This document shows, piece after piece, positions 39,715-48,772 of a stretch of DNA of 64,000 bases. The notes under the pieces are model-generated. The model searched no databases. It saw only the letters and a list, made by a program, of their open reading frames with translations, and was not told where the DNA came from. The position numbers and the translations under genes were made by a program. Source of the DNA: Chitinophagales bacterium (GTDB lineage: Bacteria; Bacteroidota; Bacteroidia; Chitinophagales; Saprospiraceae); the NCBI GenBank assembly GCA_013299105.1, contig JAAFJY010000031.1, positions 1-64,000 on the forward strand. The letters run 5' to 3'. Numbering within the stretch: position 1 is the stretch's first letter; each line of letters opens with the position of its first letter.

Positions 39715-41268
39715 TTAAATCCAAATCAAATGCACTTTCAAATCGCCATGCTGGATTTCCTCACGCTCGCCTACGCGTTCAGGGTCACTCATTTTGCGGC
39801 GGAATACCACTAAATAGCCTTCACTGAGGCCCATGCGGCGGGTATAGGTGGCTAATTGGTCCAGGGCTTTTTCGCGTTGATAGTGATTTTCCACTTTCAA
39901 CTCAAAAGCAAATTTTTGCCCTGCAAATTCAATCACCAAGTCAATGTATTTTAAACCCAGGCCATACTGACGGCGAATATAACCTCCACCATTGACGATG
40001 CGTTGCAGCCAGGCCATGAAGGTCAGGTGATGGGCAGCCTCATTGTACTGCTTGCGCGCAGTAACCATTTCGCCATTTTCTTTGTAAAAGTCAACGAATC
40101 GAGCCAGTACTTTTTCAATGTCCAATTTGCCATCGGGCAGCACATACCAGCGGGGGTCCTGGACAAACGAAACTTGCTCTACCCAGGAAAGCTCTCTTGG
40201 GATGACTTCGCGGTAAATTGGGTTGGCGATCTCGAACCCTTGTTGTCGGCGCGTGATCAAGCCTAGGTCAATCACGTACTGAATGTCTTCGGTAGAAATT
40301 GCATTGGGGTCAAAGCTATCAGCTCCGCCTACGATGGCACCGATCACTTTCGCTACCCTGTTTTCGGTCAACTTATCCGCCAATTGATCCAAGTGGGTAT
40401 CACGGCACTGGATCAAGATTTCAACCGCAGCATACACATCGGCACTTTCAATGGTCCGACCTTCGGGCTGTACTTTGTGTTCTTCAAAGCACAACTCACG
40501 CCCGATGGCATTGACTAGCCAGGGCTGGCCTTGGGTTTGCTCAAAAATCAGTGCCAGTGCCTCATCAGAAAAGCTTTGGCCGGTTTCGGCAGTATGTTGA
40601 GCATAAAGTGTTCGAACTTCCTCCGCTGTGAAGTTCTGCATCACCAAAGATTTGTCCTTGATGTTAAAAGCAGAGCCACCCAATACATATTTTTGCTCCG
40701 ATTCCGAGTAAATGCGGTAATCTCGCAGGTCGCGCAAGCCAATGAGCGCCACCGACCAGGGGAAACTTTCAGGACGCAGGTTATACCCATTGCGCATTTG
40801 GCGCAGTAGTGAGAGCAAAGAGTCGCCAATCAGGGCATCGACTTCGTCAATAAAAAGCACCAGTGGTTTGGGCAATTCGCCACACCAGGTGGTTAAAAAT
40901 TCACTCAAACCCTTTTCTTCAAAGGCAACCTTGGTGCATTCGGGCGAGGGCCAATATTCTTTGGGAAGGTAATGTTTGGCATGGATAATCAGGTTACTCA
41001 TAAATACCCGATTAGCAGCCACTACATTGTTGCGAAACGCTTGTGCATCCTCAATATTCACATACAGGGCGATGTATTTTCCCTCCTGGTTGATCAGTTT
41101 CATGTAGGAAATAATGGTAGTTGTTTTTCCGGTCTGGCGGGGTGCGTGTAAAATGAAATATTTTTTGTTCTCCACCAGTTCCATCACCCCTTTCAAGCGC
41201 GAAATAGGCGCTATTTGATAATGGTCTGCTGCCACACAAGGCCCAGATGTATTGAAAAAGCGTTTCAT
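39715..41268 (-). CDS. AAA ATPase with C-terminal PD-(D/E)XK nuclease-like domain
   Basis: 517 residues. The N-terminal P-loop is HAPRQTGKTTTII (41-53) with Walker B LVLFIDEVDAL (136-146) and a sensor-like region (SVALIGLRDLRDYR). A helical middle region with a winged-helix-like part follows (SEDQ.. to RELSWVEQV). The end has a PD-(D/E)XK pattern (YIDLVIEFAGQKFAFELKV). Proteins of this AAA-ATPase/DUF1703-like kind are common in Bacteroidota in many copies, sometimes linked to mobile or defence genes, but the role is not established. It stands alone on the minus strand. Confidence 0.8.
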   Translation of the reverse strand: MKRFFNTSGPCVAADHYQIAPISRLKGVMELVENKKYFILHAPRQTGKTTTIISYMKLINQEGKYIALYVNIEDAQAFRNNVVAANRVFMSNLIIHAKHYLPKEYWPSPECTKVAFEEKGLSEFLTTWCGELPKPLVLFIDEVDALIGDSLLSLLRQMRNGYNLRPESFPWSVALIGLRDLRDYRIYSESEQKYVLGGSAFNIKDKSLVMQNFTAEEVRTLYAQHTAETGQSFSDEALALIFEQTQGQPWLVNAIGRELCFEEHKVQPEGRTIESADVYAAVEILIQCRDTHLDQLADKLTENRVAKVIGAIVGGADSFDPNAISTEDIQYVIDLGLITRRQQGFEIANPIYREVIPRELSWVEQVSFVQDPRWYVLPDGKLDIEKVLARFVDFYKENGEMVTARKQYNEAAHHLTFMAWLQRIVNGGGYIRRQYGLGLKYIDLVIEFAGQKFAFELKVENHYQREKALDQLATYTRRMGLSEGYLVVFRRKMSDPERVGEREEIQHGDLKVHLIWI

Positions 41269-41413
41269 AAATGTAAAGATAAGGATATTTTCCTCAATTC
41301 AGTTCAAACGCTGAAGCTTGCATAGCTTTAGGCCGTAAAACAAGGAGACAGTTGCTTCTTTGGATTTTCCTGAACCAAAATTTCTCCATCTTGTTATCGA
41401 AAAAACCACCACT

Positions 41414-42106
41414 ATGAAACTCACGTACTACGGCCATTCCTGTTTTTTGCTCGAAACCAAAGGCTATAAACTACTTTTTGACCCCTTCATTTCCGGCAAC
41501 CCTCTCTTGGGCGATACGGTCCCAAAAATCGATATCGCCAGCATCCCTGCCGACTACATTTTACTCTCGCATGGGCACGGCGATCACTTGCTCGACGTAG
41601 AGGAGATTGTAAAAAACACGGGCGCGAGTTTCATTTCCAATTACGAAATCATCACTTGGCTGGAAGGAAAAGGCCACCAAGGCCACCCCATGAACCACGG
41701 CGGGCATTGGCAATTTCCCTTCGGCACGGTGAAATACGTGACCGCCATCCACTCCAGCATGTTGCCTGACGGCAGCTATGGCGGCAATCCTGGTGGTTTT
41801 GTACTTTGGAACGAAGAAGGCTGCATCTATTTCGCAGGAGATACCGCCTTGACGCTTGACATGCAGCTCATCCCCATGACTTGCCCAGCCCTGGATTACG
41901 CCATTTTACCCATCGGCGACAATTTCACGATGAACGCCTCCGACGCGGCCATTGCAGCCGAGTTTGTGCGCTGCGAGAAGACCATCGGCTGCCATTACGA
42001 TACTTTTGGGTACATCAAAATTGACAAGGCAGCAGCAAGCAAAGCCTTTACTGACAAAGGAAAGCAATTGAAATTACCAACGATTGGAGAGACTTGGGAT
42101 TTATAA
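41414..42106 (+). CDS. UPF0173 metal-dependent hydrolase (MBL fold)
   Basis: 230 residues from the ATG giving MKLTYYGHSCFLLETKGY; an in-frame TTG 18 codons earlier is less likely. It has YYGHSCFLLE, then the metal motif LLSHGHGDHLLDVEE (HxHxDH), VTAIHSSMLP, YFAGDTALT and IGCHYDTFG. This matches the UPF0173 / UlaG-like hydrolase family, cytoplasmic and di-metal. The substrate is unknown. It stands alone. Confidence 0.93.
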   Translation: MKLTYYGHSCFLLETKGYKLLFDPFISGNPLLGDTVPKIDIASIPADYILLSHGHGDHLLDVEEIVKNTGASFISNYEIITWLEGKGHQGHPMNHGGHWQFPFGTVKYVTAIHSSMLPDGSYGGNPGGFVLWNEEGCIYFAGDTALTLDMQLIPMTCPALDYAILPIGDNFTMNASDAAIAAEFVRCEKTIGCHYDTFGYIKIDKAAASKAFTDKGKQLKLPTIGETWDL

Positions 42107-42458
42107 ACCAAGTCCATGATCTTTACTGTCCTTCTCAACTCCTCAACCACTCAGGAGCAGAAAAGAAGCAAAATGGACATCTTTGGCTTTTGATTAAACC
42201 TTTTGCGTGGCAATGTTATTGCCAAGATCATGTTCAAAATCATGCTGGAAATCAGCAAGATAGGGTGTGGAGTGTGTAAGTGTGAGTTCGGGTGTGGAGA
42301 CTTCGAACATAAGTTTCGTCTCCAATTGAAAACGAGGTTTCTTCACACTCAAACCCAAACAAGCACACCCAAACCCAATTTCATCCGTGTTCCCGATTAG
42401 CCTCGCACAGCGAGGCAACGAAGATGTCTACTTTTTAATCTGCGACCCTCAACCAATC
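42107..42458. other. Convergent gap holding R3 and R2 copy f
   Basis: Between the convergent hydrolase and arginine decarboxylase genes. It contains a short R3 array (42130-42155) and a long-form R2 copy (42180-42445); little other sequence is left. Confidence 0.6.
42180..42445. repeat. R2 modular repeat, copy f (long, hairpin-module form)
   Basis: Core TCAAAATCATGCTGGAAATC (42234 on), then a module with facing halves (TGTGGAGTGTGTAAGTGTG and CACACTCAAACCCAAACAAG), then CATCCGTGTTCCC and the hairpin GCCTCGCACAGCGAGGC. It begins TTTTGATTAAACC, like copy e (TTTTGATTAAGACC). Confidence 0.75.
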
Positions 42459-43904
42459 TCAATATCCCAAAATCCGAAGCATTTCCTCCGCACTTTGCTC
42501 GGCTTTGTAAAGGCGATCGACCAGATTGCCCTGGGCATCTTTGTCGATGATCACGTGTTGGGGTGAAGGGATCAGGCAGTGTTTGATGCCGCCGTAGCCG
42601 CTGATTTGGTCTTGGTACGCAGCCGTATGGAAAAAACCCAGGTACAAAGGCTCTGGGTCATTATTTTCGTAAGTGGGCAAATAAACTTGCGCTTGGTTGA
42701 CTTCAGCATTGTAATAATCGGAGTTGTCACAACTCAAACCGCCGATGTTCACCCGCTGGTAATCATTGAACCACTTGTTGAGGGGCAAAAGAATGAAACG
42801 CTCGCCGATGCCCCAAACGTCGGGCAAAGTGGTCATCAAAGAGTTGTCGATCATGTACCAGCGCTCGGCATCATTTTGTTGTTTTTGGGCCAACACCCTA
42901 AAAATCGCTGCCCCGCTCTCCCCTACCGTGTATTTGCCGAACTCAGTAAAAATATCGGGTTCGGGTACTTCTTCACGTTGGCAACCCTGCAGGATGGTTT
43001 TTACGATTTCCTTGATCATGTAATTGTAGTCGAACTCAAAACCCAAGGAGTTGCGAATTGGCATCCCCCCGCCGATGTTGAGGATTTCTAGGGTGCCACT
43101 TTCGCGACGCAGATTGGCGTACATGCGAATGGCCTTTCTCAATTCGCCCCAATAATATAAAGTATCCTTGATGCCCGTGTCGACAAAGAAATGCAGGAGT
43201 TTGAGGTTGAACTTGGGGTTGTTTTTGATTTTTTCCTGGTAAAAACCCATCACATCCGAGTTGCGGATGCCCAAACGAGAGGTGTAAAACTCGAAATTGG
43301 GTTCTTCTTCGGTAGCTACCCGAATCCCGATGTTGATCGTGCCTTCGATGTTTTGCTCATAAAATTCAATTTCCTGCACATTGTCGCACACGGGAATGAC
43401 GTTGACAAATCCATCTTTGATCAAATTGACAATGCGCTGCTTGTAATGCTCAGGTTTGAAGCCATTGCATACAATGGTCACATTTTTATCGATCAAACCT
43501 TTGGCCAACAAGCGGCGAATGAGGTCGATGTCAAAAGCCGAGGAAGTTTCCAGTTGCACATCGTGGCTGATTGCTTCCTCTAGAATATAGCTAAAATGGT
43601 TGCTCTTGGTACAGTAGCAATACTGGTATTTGCCTTTGTAACCCAGCGATTTCATGGCGCGGGTGAAGAGGTTCCGGGCTTTTTTGATTTGTGAGCCAAT
43701 TTTTGGCAAGTAGGTCAACTTAAGGGGGGTGCCGTATTTTTGAATCAGGTGCATCAGCGGAATGCCGTTGAAAACAAGATACCCTTGCTCATCTATATCG
43801 AAGCCTTCCTGGGGAAAATAAAACGTTTGGTCGATGAGGTCAAAATAGCGGTTGGTATTGGCCACTTCGCAATGCTTGAAACGGTGAAGAAAGAGATTGG
43901 TCAA
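42459..43904 (-). CDS. Arginine decarboxylase (PLP, fold type III)
   Basis: 481 residues. The PLP-binding Lys is in YQYCYCTKSNHF (K100), the Gly-rich phosphate loop in LNIGGGMPIRNS, and the C-terminal catalytic Cys-Asp region in GLSCDNSDYYN. PDIFTEFGKYTVGESGA is also family-typical. It belongs to the alanine-racemase-fold decarboxylases, close to biosynthetic arginine decarboxylase (SpeA type), which starts polyamine synthesis from arginine. It is divergent from a degenerate arginase-like gene at 44216, which suggests a shared arginine/polyamine context. Confidence 0.88.
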   Translation of the reverse strand: MTNLFLHRFKHCEVANTNRYFDLIDQTFYFPQEGFDIDEQGYLVFNGIPLMHLIQKYGTPLKLTYLPKIGSQIKKARNLFTRAMKSLGYKGKYQYCYCTKSNHFSYILEEAISHDVQLETSSAFDIDLIRRLLAKGLIDKNVTIVCNGFKPEHYKQRIVNLIKDGFVNVIPVCDNVQEIEFYEQNIEGTINIGIRVATEEEPNFEFYTSRLGIRNSDVMGFYQEKIKNNPKFNLKLLHFFVDTGIKDTLYYWGELRKAIRMYANLRRESGTLEILNIGGGMPIRNSLGFEFDYNYMIKEIVKTILQGCQREEVPEPDIFTEFGKYTVGESGAAIFRVLAQKQQNDAERWYMIDNSLMTTLPDVWGIGERFILLPLNKWFNDYQRVNIGGLSCDNSDYYNAEVNQAQVYLPTYENNDPEPLYLGFFHTAAYQDQISGYGGIKHCLIPSPQHVIIDKDAQGNLVDRLYKAEQSAEEMLRILGY

Positions 43905-44215
43905 TCACGAATGGGAGCTTTTCTTGGTATATAAGCTTTTTCACAGTGCAAGGACCAGCGCAAAAGTACATCAAATTGAGGGTTTTAATAACTATTTTGC
44001 AGGATGCTTTTCTGTCAAAAACCAACATCATTCATAATCCTCCTTAACAAGAATATCAGACTGGCCCTTGTCTGAAATATTGTACGACAAAATCCTCACC
44101 ACTAATTTTTCAGAAAAGGAAGATGCGATCCGCACTAACAACTAACAACTAACCACTAAAAAACCCTTCAACTTCTACTCAGCTTTTGTAGTTTAGCCCC
44201 CACTAAAACCACGAC
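43905..44215. other. Divergent intergenic region
   Basis: Divergent promoters for arginine decarboxylase and the arginase-like gene should lie here. A short ATTAAC/ACTAAC-type run (44137-44160) and a TAGTTTAG box near 44190 are all I can point to. Confidence 0.4.
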
Positions 44216-45325
44216 ATGCTCGACAACTGGCTCTACCCTGTTTCCGGAAATTTGGTACCAGATCCCAAAATGGATCAATGCTTGGGTGCCAAAATTAAGA
44301 TTTTCACCCAAGGCCGTTTTCCCAATTTGAATGGCGTACAAGTTGCCCTGCTGAGTCTGGAAGAGGCCGAGGGCGACGCCGTTCGTCAGGCACTATACGC
44401 GCTCTATTTCCCCTTCGATCAATTACAAATCGCAGATCTTGGTGCCTTGCAAAAAAACACCGCAGAGTTTATCATGCCTGTTTTGATTGAGCTGCATGAA
44501 AGCGGGATTATCCCTTTGATCATTGGCAGGCTACCTGAGCAGGTTTTGTTGCAATACCAGGGTTTGCAGCACGAGTTGCAAAATATCAACATGATCTGGA
44601 CCGATTCAAAAATTCCCCTTTCGTTACCCGATCAAGCGCAAGAAAGTGCTTTGTTAAACCAACTGGTTTTTCACGAGAAATCCAAGTTATTCAACCTCAG
44701 CATTTTAGGCTGTCAAACCCACTATGTTTCTCCAGTAACCTACCGGCTGATGGAAGAATTACTGTTCGAGTATGTGCGCCTCGGTGCTGCTCGCGACAAC
44801 CTCAGCGAACTGGAGCCCCTGTTGCGCTACGGTGACTTGTTTGCCTTGAATCTTGCAGCGCTGAAGCAAAGCGAAGCTCCTGGACAAGTCAATGCCAGCC
44901 CCAGCGGCTTTTTAATCGAAGAAGCATGTCAAATCTGTCGCTACGCAGGCATGAGCGACAAACTGAAGTCTTTTGGCATTTACGGATTCCAGGCCGCTTT
45001 GGACCAAAACCAACAAACTGCTCAAGTCATTTCTCAGCTGATCTGGTACTTTTTGGATGGCGTGTTCAATCGCAAGGGTGATTTCCCCATCTCCACCGAG
45101 GGAATGCTGGAGTACATGGTACACCTCAAGCAGCTCGATTACACCCTCACTTTTTGGAAAAGTCAGGGCAGTGGTCGTTGGTGGTTGCAAGTGCCCAGCC
45201 AGCGCAAAGACAACAAGGAACAAACCCGCCACCGCCTTCTTCCTTGCACCTATAATGATTACAAAATGGCCACCCAAGATGAATTGGGCGACCGTTTGGT
45301 TAATGCGTTCAAGCGTTTTGGTTGA
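44216..45325 (+). CDS. Arginase/formiminoglutamase-family protein with degenerate metal site
   Basis: 369 residues with the overall order of a ureohydrolase: QVALLSLEEAEGDAVRQALY, a central ELHESGIIPLIIGRLPEQVL, IGCQTH and a C-terminal ISTEGMLEYMVHLK. The metal ligands are lost. GGGHS is IIGRLPE, DAHxD is replaced by MIWTDSKIPLS, and SxDxD is replaced by FALNLAAL. Similar degenerate members occur in Bacteroidota next to arginine-metabolism genes. It therefore probably does not hydrolyse a guanidine; binding or a regulatory role is possible. It is divergent from arginine decarboxylase. Confidence 0.65.
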   Translation: MLDNWLYPVSGNLVPDPKMDQCLGAKIKIFTQGRFPNLNGVQVALLSLEEAEGDAVRQALYALYFPFDQLQIADLGALQKNTAEFIMPVLIELHESGIIPLIIGRLPEQVLLQYQGLQHELQNINMIWTDSKIPLSLPDQAQESALLNQLVFHEKSKLFNLSILGCQTHYVSPVTYRLMEELLFEYVRLGAARDNLSELEPLLRYGDLFALNLAALKQSEAPGQVNASPSGFLIEEACQICRYAGMSDKLKSFGIYGFQAALDQNQQTAQVISQLIWYFLDGVFNRKGDFPISTEGMLEYMVHLKQLDYTLTFWKSQGSGRWWLQVPSQRKDNKEQTRHRLLPCTYNDYKMATQDELGDRLVNAFKRFG

Positions 45326-45381
45326 AAAGTTGAGAAGAGGCGTCCAGGACACTTTTATTGGAGCCGAGACACCCTAACCAG

Positions 45382-47703
45382 CTATTTCTTTACCACAAAC
45401 ATTTGCATGGCTTCCTGGGCCCGGGTATAATAACCTACCACATTTGTAGGATCGGCGGCTTGCTCAAACAAGTAAGCAACCAAAGGGTAATGTGCTAATT
45501 TGATGTTGGCTCGCTCAGCCAATACTTTTTTCACGTCCTGCAGCATGGTCTGTCGATCAGCATAGGTTTTACCTGCAAAATAGCTGCTCAATTGGGTCGG
45601 ATGGGTATTGGTTACGGTATAGTCCAAGCCTTTGACCTGGGTTTTGGCCGTAGTTACTCCGATTTCAAAGGGCTGAGGCTGGTAATTGGGATTTACCTCG
45701 GCCAGGGCTTTTTGCATGTGGTTGATCACTGATTGCATTTGCTCAATCAGGGCTCCAGTATCGTTTTGATTGAGCCCAACCGCCGTTTTGATCATTTTGA
45801 CAAAATCCAAGCCATCCGATGCCTCCCAGGCCACCCCGATGATGCGTTTGAAATCGCGGGCTTTCATGGCCGCAGGTGCCACCGCAATGGCCAGGCCATC
45901 CCCTTCGCCCGAAGGCAGTAAATAATCACCAATGTTTACCACTCCACGCACTTTTACGGGGACTTGCCCCATGAAGGCGATTTTTTCAAACGCTCCTGCT
46001 GTTTCCTTGTTTTGGGGCATGTTGCCAAGCACAATGGGGGCCGCCGAAACCACCATGAAGCGCTCCGCCTGGCTGAATTTTTTGGATACCTTTCCACCAT
46101 TCACCCCTACCACGTCGCCAAAGGTCATGCTTTCTTTGGCATCGTAGCGTTCAAGCCATTCCGCGTAGTCGCCTGCGCCCGACTCGAAAGCAACACCCAC
46201 ACTAGCCGCAGCCATGCCCGCAGTGATGCCAAAAGTCGAGATGTCCACTACCAGATCGATTACGTTGGCTACGATGTCTTCTGGATCCAAGACACTGGCC
46301 AGGCTGGTAGCCGTTTCCACTACTGAGCCGAATACACCAATGGCATTGGTGACAATGTCTTGGGTATAATTGGAGGTCAATTGCGACTCAAAATTGGTCA
46401 GGGCTTCTGGTCCCAGTGATTGCTTGAACAGCCCATTGGTCACATCTTTGGCCAAGGGCAGGAAAGTAGAATCAAAAATCATCTTGGCGGTGCCACTCGA
46501 TGGGTTGTTGATGAAATTCAAAAAAGTTTGGTTCAAACTATTGAAGGGATTGTTCACGTCAAGGGCTGGAAAACTTACGTCCACATCCACATCGACGTTC
46601 AGGGGGTCAAGGCTGGCATCTACATCCACATCCACTTTGGGAATGAGGTTGATAGCAGCCTTTCCAAAATTATACACAAACTCTTTGGGTGGATTTTGAA
46701 CGATCTGCGACACGATGCTCAACAAACCAGTAGGGTCCAGGTCGGCATAATCCATGCCTTCGATGCGGCCCGTCATTTTGCCGTCCTTCCAAAAAGACAC
46801 ATAGTTGTTGCCACGCCCCGATTCGAGGCTATTTTTAGTGGCTGGTTTGACTTCGATGGCGATGCCCTGGGTGCTGCCTTTTACCAATACCGGATAGCTG
46901 TTTTGCTTGGTTTGGCTGCCATCCGCACCACCATCCACCACCAGACGGCCATTGAAAGTGGCGTTGTCCTTTACCAACAAGCTGTCGGTTGTAATTTGAT
47001 TGCCAACGGTGAGGTTGTTGGCAATATTGAGGTTATTAAAACTACCATTGCCATCTATTTTCAGGTTGCCATTGATAAATAGGTTACCAGGCATTTCGAT
47101 GTCTCCAGCAGCTTGGATGCGCATCCGTTCAATATTGTTGGTTTTGAACACCAAGTCTTCATCTACAGTCGTGCCGATGAAGTGGCAGGCATCATCCACC
47201 TTGGCATTGCCATTGACGGTCCAGAAAGGCAAGCCTGCGGCAACGCGGAAACAATCGCTTTTCTCCAATGATTCGTGAAAATGAATGGTTTCGGCGGAGC
47301 CTGCATGAAAAGCGTAGGGTACCGCAAGCAGTTGACTTGCCCCCAACACGGTGAATTGATCTTTTCGGCCATCAGAAAGGGCAATTTCCATCCAAACGTT
47401 TTTCTCTGCCCAAGGAACGGCGCTGAAACTGCCTTTTTCAGTGGTTCCCTGGCCAATCACCAGGTTGAACAGGCCATTTTCACTGGTGGAAATTCGGTGA
47501 ATTTCAGAGTAAACTACAGCCCCATCTGGGCCTTCGGAAAGCAAATTGACCCTCAAAAGGATCGGTTTATTGGACAGCAATTTACCTGCTGCATCGCGGG
47601 CTACCGCCTGGTAATTCATGCCTGGAAAAGAAGACAAGGTTTGTCCATTCAATGTGAAAATCCAGCACGAAATAGCCGCAAGGGCCAACAACATTTTTTT
47701 CAT
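45382..47703 (-). CDS. Large secreted protein with fibre-like middle and Peptidase_G2-like end
   Basis: 773 residues with a signal (MKKMLLALAAISCWIFTLNG). The N-terminal domain (about 25-135) is the form common to many secreted Bacteroidota proteins (FPGMNYQAVARDAAGKLLSN, SQLLAVPYAFHAGSAE). The middle is beta-rich and fibre-like (LFINGNLKIDGNGSFNNLNI), then an acidic Val-Asp stretch (VDVDVDASLDPLNVDVDVDV). Residues about 535-665 resemble the Peptidase_G2 / intramolecular chaperone autoprocessing domain of tail-spike proteins (DYAEWLERYDAKESMTFGDV, VVSAAPIVLGN, GQVPVKVRG). A helical tail follows. It forms a run with the T9SS-tail protein upstream. Confidence 0.65.
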   Translation of the reverse strand: MKKMLLALAAISCWIFTLNGQTLSSFPGMNYQAVARDAAGKLLSNKPILLRVNLLSEGPDGAVVYSEIHRISTSENGLFNLVIGQGTTEKGSFSAVPWAEKNVWMEIALSDGRKDQFTVLGASQLLAVPYAFHAGSAETIHFHESLEKSDCFRVAAGLPFWTVNGNAKVDDACHFIGTTVDEDLVFKTNNIERMRIQAAGDIEMPGNLFINGNLKIDGNGSFNNLNIANNLTVGNQITTDSLLVKDNATFNGRLVVDGGADGSQTKQNSYPVLVKGSTQGIAIEVKPATKNSLESGRGNNYVSFWKDGKMTGRIEGMDYADLDPTGLLSIVSQIVQNPPKEFVYNFGKAAINLIPKVDVDVDASLDPLNVDVDVDVSFPALDVNNPFNSLNQTFLNFINNPSSGTAKMIFDSTFLPLAKDVTNGLFKQSLGPEALTNFESQLTSNYTQDIVTNAIGVFGSVVETATSLASVLDPEDIVANVIDLVVDISTFGITAGMAAASVGVAFESGAGDYAEWLERYDAKESMTFGDVVGVNGGKVSKKFSQAERFMVVSAAPIVLGNMPQNKETAGAFEKIAFMGQVPVKVRGVVNIGDYLLPSGEGDGLAIAVAPAAMKARDFKRIIGVAWEASDGLDFVKMIKTAVGLNQNDTGALIEQMQSVINHMQKALAEVNPNYQPQPFEIGVTTAKTQVKGLDYTVTNTHPTQLSSYFAGKTYADRQTMLQDVKKVLAERANIKLAHYPLVAYLFEQAADPTNVVGYYTRAQEAMQMFVVKK

Positions 47704-47770
47704 GGTTGAAGTTTTGGGTGTGGAAAAGGATGGCTGGAGGGACGCTGAACCTGAACGAACAACAGAAGAA

Positions 47771-48259
47771 TTATTGCTTCAAAATTTTGGCCTGGTGCAA
47801 AGGTTTTCCTTTGGCATTGGTAATCAGCAGGTGATAAATTCCGGCGGGGAGATTTTGCAAATCCAATTGCTCATCAACTGAATGCTCGGCTACACGTTCG
47901 GGCAAAACAAGGCATCCGAGTTGGTCAATGAGCAGTAGCCTGATGCGCTCTTGTTTGCGGAGTTGTACCTGAACGAATAATTCGGATTGCGTAGGATTGG
48001 GAAAAATGCGAAAGCGCTGATCATTGATCCCTGGCACTTCAGCTACCACACTTAGATGGGGCTGGTGAAAGCCTTCATTTAGCTCTCCCATTGCCCTGGC
48101 ATAATGGCTGACTGCCAATTCACCAAGGGTCCATTCCAAGCTGATGTTTTGGGCCAATTCTCTTTTCCCAGCTACGCCCAGCACCGATCGCTCCAAGGTT
48201 TGCGCTTCAAGGTTTTGTCCATAGCAAATAAGGGCTAGTGCCAACATGATTGTTCTCAT
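47771..48259 (-). CDS. Small secreted protein with T9SS type-A sorting domain
   Basis: 162 residues with a signal (MRTIMLALALICYGQNLEAQ). The short N-terminal region (NISLEWTLGELAVSHY, ELNEGFHQPHL) is the standard opening of small Bacteroidota cell-surface proteins. The C-terminal 85 residues form a type-A sorting domain (FRIFPNPTQSELFVQVQL, LDLQNLPAGIYHLLI, KILKQ). It should be exported by the T9SS. It starts a minus-strand run with the large fibre-like protein, 67 bases downstream. Confidence 0.85.
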   Translation of the reverse strand: MRTIMLALALICYGQNLEAQTLERSVLGVAGKRELAQNISLEWTLGELAVSHYARAMGELNEGFHQPHLSVVAEVPGINDQRFRIFPNPTQSELFVQVQLRKQERIRLLLIDQLGCLVLPERVAEHSVDEQLDLQNLPAGIYHLLITNAKGKPLHQAKILKQ

Positions 48260-48772
48260 GACGGGATAATTTTGGCGAACAAGTAAATTAAGGATGGGAG
48301 GACAAAAGCCTAATGTTCTGCAATTTACATTATTTTCTCAAATAAAAATGTTAAATTTTTCAAAAACGGTCTCAACAATCAAACGAGGTATTTTTTTGTC
48401 TGAACCAGAATTTTTGTCTAAACCAGAATTTGCTGAATTACTGAATTACAGAATTTCTTGCGCGATGTTGACCAAGCCAGAATTTGAAAGAACTTTCACA
48501 ATTGGCACGCTTCGCGGACTAGAGCGGGGCAAACCGTACCCACAAAGCTTGCTCTCCCCACAAATCGCCCCAGCGAGCCCCACCTTTGTGTATGCCTGAA
48601 ATACGTTGACACCAAAAGTCAATCACACTGGCATTTCAACCTTCAAAAACCCAAACTGTACCCACAAAACTCGACCTCCCCATAATTCTCCAAGCGAGCC
48701 CAAAATCATATGTCGTCTATCGTATCTCGTCTATCGTATGTAAAAAAATATCAAAACCCAAAATCACCCAAC
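48260..48772. other. Gene-free region with several local repeats
   Basis: No supported gene. A reading frame at 48294-48599 looks like chance. Local repeats: AACCAGAATTT units (48395-48440), two copies of a ~50-bp segment at about 48531-48582 and 48650-48702 (GTACCCACAAA, then CTCCCC and AGCGAGCCC), and GTCTATCGTATC units (48715-48740). Confidence 0.6.
48531..48702. repeat. Two local copies of a ~50-bp segment
   Basis: Copy one spans about 48531-48582 and copy two about 48650-48702. Shared parts are GTACCCACAAA, CTCCCCA and AGCGAGCCC. The spacer between them is unrelated. Confidence 0.55.

Noticed and set aside
48294-48599. 101-residue frame
   Set aside because: Runs through local repeats, has no start context or motif, and does not resemble a protein.
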